DNA from: a virus
Reading direction: 5' to 3' (one strand)
Virus record (IMG/VR): IMGVR_UViG_3300048065_001264
Location: 1-64,000 of that record
Length of the DNA stretch: 64,000 nt
Position numbers and translations under genes: made by a program
Part shown: positions 50,701 to 57,190 of the stretch, piece after piece
Layout: every line of letters starts with the position of its first letter
How positions within the stretch are numbered: position 1 is the stretch's first letter
The notes under the pieces: model-generated
Database searches by the model: none
Told to the model about the DNA's origin: nothing
What the model saw: the letters and a program-made list of their open reading frames with translations, nothing else

Positions 50701-53700
50701 AAACTCCAGTTTGCTCCTGTATAAAATCTATTGAATTGATACCACCTCCGATTGCAAGTTCTTCACTTTTATATTTAAATATACCCTCTGTATTTATGTC
50801 ATGTGTATGCTGAAAATAACTTAAACAATCATTTTTCTCATTAAGTCTTTTAAATATACTTACAATTTGCAGTTGTGACGATGGACTTGATGTGTATAAA
50901 AAAGAACTTTTTAGTTTTACATTTTCACCAAGTCTGTCTGAGTTTGGTATTTTAATAATCTCTTGTAATTCCCAGGTGTCATCTCCAACTGAGTAAGTTG
51001 GTGAATAATTTCCATCTTCATCTTCGTCGTATCTGTGGAGTGGATATCCCTCAATATTATCCTCCATAGCAACAACATCTCCATCAAATGTATTAATTTC
51101 ATGTGCGTCTTCTGCACACCAGTCTGTATCTTTTTGAGGTCTTTCTTTTTCAACCGAGGATAACTGACAAACATTGTCTGTAATATATCCAGAATAACAA
51201 ATGTCGTGACGATCTTTAAAAAATATTTTATCGGAAGTCGGTTTGCCTAAAAATAATACATGACCTACCAAGATTTTTTGTTCATCGTAAATGTCAACGA
51301 CCTTGGCTCCGTCACCATATGAAGTATCAACCATAGGAAGTGATATATAACCCTCGTATGACCAAGATGATACGATTATTCCAGACTCTTGATCATTTAC
51401 CAAGTTCCACGCAGATATGTAAAAAGTATTTGGATTTTCGTCACTACAACTATCGGTTGGTACTTTATATTCAATTTTATTTTTTATGTTAATAATTTGC
51501 AGTTCACACATATTATTTACAATAGTTCCAACATATCGTTCACCGTACTTATTAGTAAAATATATTGAATTAGACATTGGCAATCCAGTAAATGTAATAT
51601 GCCCAAGTAATTTACTATCTAAGATAATATCAACAGAGTGTGGTGTACTTGTAATTTTTTTATTTACATAAGGTAAAGACAATATACCATCTACACCCCA
51701 AACTGAAGAAGTGATGCCAACCTCGGTGTCAATTATTGATATTTCATTTGATATTTGATAATCATTAAATTTATCGGAAATTAGTTTTCCCTCAAGTTTT
51801 ATTTGTTTGTATAAATGACACTCGTTGTCATCAATAATACCTTCATAGCAAATTCCGTCTAAGGCCTTGAAGTATATTTTTTCATCATAGAATACTCCCG
51901 ATATTGTAATATGTCCTATTATTTGTTCGTTAATGTATACATCAATTGAATATGGAGTTTTTGATCCATTTAAATTTACAGATGGTATCGATAATATGCC
52001 TTCGTATTTCCAATATGACGAAACCACACCTTCATCCGAGTCTTTTATTTTATTCTTATTCCCAATTTTATACCTTTTATATGAAAATGAATCTACGCAA
52101 TCTTCTTCCTCATATCCAGAAAGAACTATTTCTGACTTAAATCTACACACATTATTTTCAATTTCCCCTACATAACAAGAATAGTATGATCCAGATGGTT
52201 TGTAATATATTCTATTAATTTTAGGTTTTCCATTAAATGTCAAATGACCTAAGTGTGTATCAGACGCATCATAAACATCAATAGGGTATGGTAATGATGA
52301 TTCGTTTGTGTCAGAAGGTGGAACTGAGATAACTCCACTTTGAATCCAATATGAGGAATAAATTCCTCTGTGTTGGTCTTGCACCGAGACAGTTCTGCTC
52401 ACAATATAACTTGTAAAACCAGGTTCGGTACATGACCAATTCTCAGATGACTCACTTTTAAAGAAAAAATTTAAAGAGTCTTCTTCGGGAATCATACTAG
52501 AAATCTTATATCTCGAACTCCATCTATTGTTTTTCTTTAATTTGTCTCCCTTGGGAAGTCCAGTAAATCTTTTTGTTTTTTCGTCATATTCGTAGTGGTC
52601 ATACACATCCGATGCTCTTTTGTAGAAGTGAGATGTAGTCCTTTTTTCTTTTTTAAAAATGTAGATAGCACCCTCACCCTTATTATGTCCAGGTGCACCT
52701 ACTGCCAAATAATCTCCATGTAGTGAAACTGATGTACCAAATTCAGTTTGTGGTTCACCTTCAATTATATTTAAAAGACCCCAGTTTTCATTTCCTCCTT
52801 TATTTTTTCCATATACGAATATATGGCCAGTAGTACCCGTTTCACTACAAACTCCCCTTATGTGTGATCGTGATGACCCAACAACGCAAAAGTCATTATT
52901 TAAGTCAATGGCATCACCGAAATTGTCATTAATAGAGTAATCTCCACTAACTAACAAGCCACCGAGTTCATTTTTAATAAATCCAGTATTATCTAAATGT
53001 ACTTCAGATGAAAATCCATTTTGCGTAAATGGGTTAAAAAATTCTCTTATCAGATCATAGGAATCGTTGTCTTTATTAAGTTTAAATAAAGAAGCTTTAC
53101 CTGTATTTATTTCAGTAGGAGCATCATGATCTACAGGTTGACCTGTTAAGAAGTAATCATTATTTGAAACAATGTGCTCTCCAAATGTTAAATTATTAAA
53201 ATCAAAAACATTATTTGACTTAGATACATCTATCATGGACGGGTTACTAGTTTCTTTTATATCATTAAAAGAAACCGAATCAATCATTAGGTTTGTGGCA
53301 CCGTCGTCTATTATTTCTATTGCACCATAAGGTGAACTATAATCAGATATTTTGAAATTATTTGGTTTAATTTTTTCACCAAATTGCCTAGAATCAAATT
53401 GAACAACAATTACACTATCACCGATGATTCTTCTTTCAAATTTTACAGAATCATCGGTTGATAAAAAGTTTAAAGAATTATTGTTATCGTCCTCTAAAAA
53501 GTTTCCTGTTTCAGTACCAAAAACCATCATTGGATTTTTTGTGACTGAATTTTTTAATACAGACATTCCATAGTCGTTGTAAAATAAATGTTTTACAGAA
53601 TTAAATACAATTCGCTGATAAGTTCCATCTGTATTTATTAATTCAGTAGTTGAGTCATGCATTCGGTGATTGGTTGGATAAAAAGTTTCATTTTCTTTAT

Positions 53701-53914
53701 ATTTCTTACCCTTACTTATTTTTACTAAATTACTTTGATCGTATTGCTCGGTTGATAATTTTACTGATTCATCTACAAATAAATCTATATTTTTTCCACC
53801 TGAAGTTTGTTCTAGTAAAATATTACTTAGATTAGTAATATTATTATAGTTCCAATTTTTATGCGTAACGAATCGTCTGACTGACTTATCAGATACTTTC
53901 AAAGGTTTTATCAT
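47771..53914 (-). CDS. 2047-aa multidomain tail adhesin-like protein (FG-GAP, novel repeats, dockerin-like, LysM)
   Basis: At least five FG-GAP-type beta-propeller blades are visible, for example FGTSVSLHGDYLAVGAPGHN, FGDAIDLNNDFCVVGSS, YGISVSLKDNNFAVGEP and FGRSVSLSASNLYVGSP. Five copies of a repeat of about 85 residues start near residues 511, 624, 727, 838 and 1368. Two dockerin/EF-hand-like loops occur near residues 1692 (DYDVNSDLKFD) and 1918 (DIDGDGEVTMRD). Between them, about 1809-1857, is a LysM domain (LESISKMTGASVDSILSKNN ... YVGQVLKIP). The last 45 residues resemble the end of the 506-aa protein. These domains suggest a calcium-dependent, glycan-facing virion protein such as a fibre or baseplate adhesin. 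There is no Shine-Dalgarno; an ATATTTAT motif ends 4 nt before the ATG. Confidence 0.7.
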   Translation of the reverse strand: MIKPLKVSDKSVRRFVTHKNWNYNNITNLSNILLEQTSGGKNIDLFVDESVKLSTEQYDQSNLVKISKGKKYKENETFYPTNHRMHDSTTELINTDGTYQRIVFNSVKHLFYNDYGMSVLKNSVTKNPMMVFGTETGNFLEDDNNNSLNFLSTDDSVKFERRIIGDSVIVVQFDSRQFGEKIKPNNFKISDYSSPYGAIEIIDDGATNLMIDSVSFNDIKETSNPSMIDVSKSNNVFDFNNLTFGEHIVSNNDYFLTGQPVDHDAPTEINTGKASLFKLNKDNDSYDLIREFFNPFTQNGFSSEVHLDNTGFIKNELGGLLVSGDYSINDNFGDAIDLNNDFCVVGSSRSHIRGVCSETGTTGHIFVYGKNKGGNENWGLLNIIEGEPQTEFGTSVSLHGDYLAVGAPGHNKGEGAIYIFKKEKRTTSHFYKRASDVYDHYEYDEKTKRFTGLPKGDKLKKNNRWSSRYKISSMIPEEDSLNFFFKSESSENWSCTEPGFTSYIVSRTVSVQDQHRGIYSSYWIQSGVISVPPSDTNESSLPYPIDVYDASDTHLGHLTFNGKPKINRIYYKPSGSYYSCYVGEIENNVCRFKSEIVLSGYEEEDCVDSFSYKRYKIGNKNKIKDSDEGVVSSYWKYEGILSIPSVNLNGSKTPYSIDVYINEQIIGHITISGVFYDEKIYFKALDGICYEGIIDDNECHLYKQIKLEGKLISDKFNDYQISNEISIIDTEVGITSSVWGVDGILSLPYVNKKITSTPHSVDIILDSKLLGHITFTGLPMSNSIYFTNKYGERYVGTIVNNMCELQIINIKNKIEYKVPTDSCSDENPNTFYISAWNLVNDQESGIIVSSWSYEGYISLPMVDTSYGDGAKVVDIYDEQKILVGHVLFLGKPTSDKIFFKDRHDICYSGYITDNVCQLSSVEKERPQKDTDWCAEDAHEINTFDGDVVAMEDNIEGYPLHRYDEDEDGNYSPTYSVGDDTWELQEIIKIPNSDRLGENVKLKSSFLYTSSPSSQLQIVSIFKRLNEKNDCLSYFQHTHDINTEGIFKYKSEELAIGGGINSIDFIQEQTGVFIKVKIDDNFSNSRYGFSYRIDKPLNEKIEEDEYVISGGVYVDSDEVFIELKNGEFEIYIGRTTNDDQLVGVQSRLSIVQNPILHNEVVRDANSKYKFKYNKTSNNFGISFDANENYLVIGDSIDREYFDEYNSQKIYSNGSVYVFKQKDDDFLFFKKTYTDELTENKYSSEYGISVSLKDNNFAVGEPLLEQSEIYVLDDGETFASENYRYGANSQSDDYYSQLKYIITDGSFDLLGGNNADAIFKVSRKNIDVNENLKGEFTISHPYIDETKIKIDYTKIPLYYLHYSIKSETRIDDHESGIMSSTFSKDFEIYLPPSSTSNTSVPFSFDVFDNDRNFICHITYTGTPTDDVVYFKKVENNKIYKGEVQNEICFMQDEVISMGDVTRGIYRDKTIITDDEIIFYVDLLPNSIFSQKENYIDNIGLVYYELRDAHEGKVHYYNIEEDDIKKLKEIKVNKQKNNIRHQFGRSVSLSASNLYVGSPVTGDFNLNEIESFEGVEFGLFGQCSHIYENYGNIIWGRQSRYQNRNIFGKVITYDVSTYTEGKYIYVGNIFYKNGVAVITNESEYFKKMFTGSSNSGYSFNFKGTHTIYENEILCTVKPNEFNVSTNPTSVVYGEIDYDVNSDLKFDITDLAYIYRYIEGTFRDENLQLDYDEYTVRKESLETICKQYDIPYPSEIDIFDSKTENVGSYKDIVPVEKSFGFLEIRKYNSGTIGNKMRYNDQITAGDSVFLPNKIIYEVNSVQTLESISKMTGASVDSILSKNNIKDNSVLYVGQVLKIPNGGEVKNTLKLQEEQNTNWPNDDILLTESEDALIVDLVKSVLDDRVTTTDMIEIKEKIKTLHDNGLLDIDGDGEVTMRDAMLLVRYFIGRTGINLTKGLVDGFTVNATRTKPFDIINFLDTRTGKNRGVKILDEFVNYKENDAKDQTGSYLAPYVTTIGLYSGLELVMTAKLSRPVKIVPNYPINFLVKYDT
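49565..49812 (-). repeat. Protein repeat copy 5 of 5
   Basis: Fifth copy, separated from the other four by some 450 residues of beta-propeller-like sequence: SGIMSSTFSKDFEIYLPP, then SFDVFD, CHITYTGTP, VVYFKK and YKGEVQNEICFM. Boundaries are approximate. Confidence 0.7.
51155..51403 (-). repeat. Protein repeat copy 4 of 5
   Basis: Fourth copy: SGIIVSSWSYEGYISLPMVD, then VVDIYD, GHVLFLGKP, KIFFKD and YSGYITDNVCQL. Boundaries are approximate. Confidence 0.7.
51480..51735 (-). repeat. Protein repeat copy 3 of 5
   Basis: Third copy: VGITSSVWGVDGILSLPYV, then SVDII, GHITFTGLP, SIYFTN and YVGTIVNNMCEL. Boundaries are approximate. Confidence 0.7.
51795..52045 (-). repeat. Protein repeat copy 2 of 5
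   Basis: Second copy: EGVVSSYWKYEGILSIP, then SIDVY, GHITISG, KIYFKA and YEGIIDDNECHLY. It has the same strand order as copy 1. Boundaries are approximate. Confidence 0.7.
52135..52385 (-). repeat. Protein repeat copy 1 of 5
   Basis: First copy of a repeat of about 85 residues in the 2047-aa protein. The order is 'G-I-x-S-S-x-W', 'G-x-I-S-x-P', 'P-x-(S/P)-I-D-V', 'G-H-x-T-F-x-G-x-P', 'I-Y-(Y/F)-K' and 'Y-x-G-x-I-x-N-N-x-C'. Boundaries are approximate. Confidence 0.7.
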
Positions 53915-53918
53915 GTAT

Positions 53919-53926
53919 ATAAATAT
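53919..53926 (-). promoter_or_regulatory. ATATTTAT motif abutting the 2047-aa gene
   Basis: Coding-strand GAAAATATATTTATATAC then ATG. The gap is 4 nt and there is no Shine-Dalgarno. Confidence 0.45.
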
Positions 53927-53944
53927 ATTTTCTAAAAATATTTA

Positions 53945-55465
53945 TTAAAAATCTAACTTAACCTTTATAAGAGTTTCTGTATCAAATGTTTTTAGTATTG
54001 GGACACTTAGCTTTGCAACAGCAACAAGTTCATTATTTTCATTATATAAGCCTACAGTCGTAATGTATGTTCTTGGATCATTTACAAAATCATTAAATCT
54101 AACTCTACCCAACCAATAATTTTTATCAGAATTTGTTTCAATTGATTTTCGTGTTGCTTCCTGATTTTGGTAAACAAATGTAGGATTATTGCTATAATTA
54201 AAATCAGTATTTCTAACTCTTATAAAATAATGCTTAGATGGAATAAACTCACTGCTTCTTGATTTAAAATTTGCACCGAGTTGTAAAGCCGTAAACAATT
54301 TTAAAAAGTTTTGATGATTTTTCTCAATACCATTTACTAAATCTGCACTTTGATTACTAAGTGGATCAACTACACCACACCATGATAACATCATGCCTAC
54401 ATTGTTTACTGCTCTTTCATACTTATCGTCTTCGAGACTATCAATCTGATCTTGTATGTTTCCACCAATTTCATTTGCAATTGCATCTGGATTGATCACC
54501 ACAATACCCAAATCAGGATAAAATAAACCAAATCCTTCTCCAAGTCCCACATTATTTGCATTTTGACTTATTGCGTATTTTTGATTATCGGTTAGTTCGG
54601 TGTCAGATATACTTCCTTTTACTAAATTAAAAACTCTACCTATTTTAGTCACACCTGTTTGCATTTGTGTTTGGGATTGGAATCTGCTATCATCTCTAAG
54701 TGTTAGTGACCATTCAACCGTTTCATCATTAGTTAAAGGAGTACCATCTACAACTTTTGATTTAATTGTCTGTGATAGTTTTAATGTAAACTCAAGATTT
54801 CCTTCATCAATTCTTTCTTTCAAAGCATTTGATGAAAAGTTTATAATATACACATGATCTTTGTCAACTCCTGATAGATTTCCACTTTTTGGAAATGTAA
54901 ATTTTTCGTCTCCGGGTCCTAATAAAATGTTTTTGTATTGATTATACACGGCCTTAGTGACATCAACCGACCTAACCCCCCCTCCTGATATTCTTGATCC
55001 AAAACCAAGACGATGACCATATGTAATAGACATCTCAGGTCGGGCATTTTCATTTAATACACCCCCAACATATACTGGATTATTATAGATATTTGCATAA
55101 TAATCTCCGTAAGATACACTTGTCCACAATTCTTCATGGTAATTATTTGTTGCAGTCAAGTTTAGTGTACCCTCACTCTGAGATTCGTTCCAGTAGTCTT
55201 CGTAACTAGAAAGATCAGAATTTCTTGATACTACCAAACCTCTTTGTTCAAGTTCTGATGTAGATAATTCGGTTATATCCTGTGATGATGATGAGGCATC
55301 CTCTACATTTACGATGTGCTTAGATAAAGGTGTATCAAGTTCTCCACCAACTGAGTCATCTATGTACATTACATCTAAATAGAACCCATCAGAAAAACTT
55401 CCACTTGACAATCTTTGCGTTCTTCCAAATACTTTATCGGTATCTTCTATTTCTCTATAAATCAT
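53945..55465 (-). CDS. Tail/baseplate structural protein with shared C-terminal module
   Basis: A 506-aa protein with no enzyme motifs. The N-terminal half contains a 'GHRLGFGSRISGG' loop and 'TKAVYNQYKNILLGPGDEKF', which I associate with conserved tail structural genes of T4-like phages. The last 45 residues read TYITTVGLYNENNELVAVAK and then a short basic-acidic strand. A similar ending is found on the 2047-aa protein encoded next, which suggests a common docking module. The gene starts at an ATG in a TAGTATTTATG context without a Shine-Dalgarno, 5 bp after the preceding gene. A baseplate wedge or fibre attachment role is inferred. Confidence 0.6.
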   Translation of the reverse strand: MIYREIEDTDKVFGRTQRLSSGSFSDGFYLDVMYIDDSVGGELDTPLSKHIVNVEDASSSSQDITELSTSELEQRGLVVSRNSDLSSYEDYWNESQSEGTLNLTATNNYHEELWTSVSYGDYYANIYNNPVYVGGVLNENARPEMSITYGHRLGFGSRISGGGVRSVDVTKAVYNQYKNILLGPGDEKFTFPKSGNLSGVDKDHVYIINFSSNALKERIDEGNLEFTLKLSQTIKSKVVDGTPLTNDETVEWSLTLRDDSRFQSQTQMQTGVTKIGRVFNLVKGSISDTELTDNQKYAISQNANNVGLGEGFGLFYPDLGIVVINPDAIANEIGGNIQDQIDSLEDDKYERAVNNVGMMLSWCGVVDPLSNQSADLVNGIEKNHQNFLKLFTALQLGANFKSRSSEFIPSKHYFIRVRNTDFNYSNNPTFVYQNQEATRKSIETNSDKNYWLGRVRFNDFVNDPRTYITTVGLYNENNELVAVAKLSVPILKTFDTETLIKVKLDF

Positions 55466-55470
55466 AAATA

Positions 55471-56139
55471 CTATCCGTTGTTAATAAGAGATGTCACATT
55501 AGATTCAGGTTCTTCTCCTAAATAAACTCTAACAGGAATTGTTCTTGACCCACCACTTTCATTTCCAATAACTGTTAATTGTGCGACTTCATCTTTTGTA
55601 ATCGATGGATTCGGACGAAAGGTGAATGTCAAACCAACTGCGGTTATTGCTCTTTCACTTGAGGTATCACCTAAAAATAATGATGCAGAAGAAGCTGCAC
55701 TTGCTGATACACCTTCACCCTCAAGTGTTCCAACTGAATTATTTGATAGTACCGCAGTATAACCTAATGTGGTATTATACACTGGTTCTGTTTTTGGTGA
55801 TATTGTTACAATTCCTTGGTAATTTTTACTTAAAACTATATCTTGTTGCCCCAACTCAATTGTTGGTATTTTTTGCGTACCGGTTGGTAAAGTAACTAAT
55901 TTATATTTTAAAGACTGAGTTTCGTCAGTCAGTGGTTCAAATACCGGCATACTTCGTAGAGCCGCATCATAGTATTGGGACCCATCTGGATGATTTGGAT
56001 CATACAAAGTATAATCTATTTCGTCATCAGCAAGTGCAAAACTTGTAATATTTAATCCGTTTTCAGAAGCAAGTAATTCTCTACCTCTTCTTGTTAAAAC
56101 CGCATGAACTGTAATTGTTTCGTTGTTTAAGTATCCCAT
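55471..56139 (-). CDS. Conserved tail/baseplate structural protein
   Basis: A 222-aa protein beginning MGYLNNETITVHAVLTRRGR, followed by SFALADDEIDYTLYDPNHPDG. This N-terminal block (a 'ltkkGRelLA' motif, then 'DDEiDYtLyn.nHP.GS') is familiar from T4-like tail structural genes, usually annotated only as virion structural. The C-terminal half (about 135-215) is rich in beta-strand-like sequence and resembles an immunoglobulin-type repeat with alternating Val/Thr. It is followed 5 bp later by the 506-aa gene, suggesting co-translation and physical association. The exact position in the tail is not determinable here. Confidence 0.65.
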   Translation of the reverse strand: MGYLNNETITVHAVLTRRGRELLASENGLNITSFALADDEIDYTLYDPNHPDGSQYYDAALRSMPVFEPLTDETQSLKYKLVTLPTGTQKIPTIELGQQDIVLSKNYQGIVTISPKTEPVYNTTLGYTAVLSNNSVGTLEGEGVSASAASSASLFLGDTSSERAITAVGLTFTFRPNPSITKDEVAQLTVIGNESGGSRTIPVRVYLGEEPESNVTSLINNG

Positions 56140-56180
56140 AACATTTTATATATATATTAAATAAAGTAGATTTACTATGA

Positions 56181-56188
56181 ATAAATAT
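56181..56188 (-). promoter_or_regulatory. ATATTTAT motif, 41 nt before the 222-aa gene
   Basis: Coding-strand TATATAAATATTTATTC, which also contains a forward TATAAATA. It lies within an 83-bp AT-rich gap. Confidence 0.4.
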
Positions 56189-56222
56189 TTATATATTTTA
56201 TTTTTTGTATTACTATTCGTAA

Positions 56223-57179
56223 TCATTCCGAAGTTATTTCACCAGGTAATGTTCTAAAATTTCCAGTTGCGAGTTTTTTCATGCCATCGTTTGGACCACC
56301 AATTATTGAATATTTTTGTGAATCTTGTATTTCTGTATCCTGTTCACTTATAATTTTATTTATATGCTCACCTTCTTCCATTGCAACTCTAATTGTGTTA
56401 TTAACATAAGATGTATGTGCTTTAACAAAATCATCACTCTGTTTATATTTTACTTTAAGTCCATCGTTTGAAATAATATAATTCTTATTTAATCTTTTTA
56501 TATATTCTGAATCTTCGGCTACTTTTATTTCAAATTCTGATTGAGATTCTTTGTATAGAAACAAGACATCATCGTGTGCATTCTCTTTTAACTTTACATT
56601 ACCAAAGTCTAGTGTATCCGAAAAGCATTTAACATTATCTATTAACCCACAAAACCTTCCTATTTCTATATTACTAAAAGATTCTTTTTTGCGGATAAAT
56701 CCTGTGTCATGTGTTGCCTCGTATGTTCCATTAACGAACAACCTAGATATTCCTGACCTATAAATAACTAAAACAATATGTGTCCACTTTTCCTTCTCAA
56801 GTGTAATACCAAAATCATAATCAGTTTCTTCTGTTGCCATTCCCCATACATAACCAACACCATTTTCATTTCCGTTTGGATTAACAATAAGTCCAAATTT
56901 TTGATCAGACTCATTTGTGTGTGTTACAATATCAGCCGAAGGCAAAGAAGTACCGAGCAATTTTATCCAACATGATATAGTCAAAGAATTTGTTTCAAAA
57001 TCATTACCCTCTACTTTTATATAATTATTATTATTATTTTCATTTTCAACTACATCGTTTGGCAGTCTTACAATGTTCTTATAGTTTCTTTCCTGACCAC
57101 CCGATTCAATTGTTCCGTTGTACAATATTGCATCTCTTTTATTTTGAGATTCATCTTTAATTTTGTATTTGTTATCCAT
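56223..57179 (-). CDS. LamG/concanavalin-like domain virion protein
   Basis: A 318-aa protein. Residues of roughly 55-200 resemble a LamG/concanavalin A-like jelly roll: SLTISCWIKL, then EKWTHIVLVIYRSGISRLFVNG, then NIEIGRFCGLIDNVKCFSDTL. This order (a 'sWik' strand, 'W-t-H-I' strand, 'l-f-v-N-G' strand, then 'G-x-I-D-n-V' strand) is typical of the fold. LamG-like domains in phages usually sit on tail fibre or adhesin proteins and bind glycans. The start ATG at 57179 has no Shine-Dalgarno; an ATATTTAT octamer ends 3 nt upstream. The gene lies between two other large virion genes, so a tail-surface carbohydrate-binding role is inferred. Confidence 0.7.
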   Translation of the reverse strand: MDNKYKIKDESQNKRDAILYNGTIESGGQERNYKNIVRLPNDVVENENNNNNYIKVEGNDFETNSLTISCWIKLLGTSLPSADIVTHTNESDQKFGLIVNPNGNENGVGYVWGMATEETDYDFGITLEKEKWTHIVLVIYRSGISRLFVNGTYEATHDTGFIRKKESFSNIEIGRFCGLIDNVKCFSDTLDFGNVKLKENAHDDVLFLYKESQSEFEIKVAEDSEYIKRLNKNYIISNDGLKVKYKQSDDFVKAHTSYVNNTIRVAMEEGEHINKIISEQDTEIQDSQKYSIIGGPNDGMKKLATGNFRTLPGEITSE

Positions 57180-57182
57180 TGT

Positions 57183-57190
57183 ATAAATAT
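57183..57190 (-). promoter_or_regulatory. ATATTTAT motif abutting the LamG gene
   Basis: Coding-strand TTAAATATTTATACA then ATG. The gap is 3 nt and there is no Shine-Dalgarno. Confidence 0.45.
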
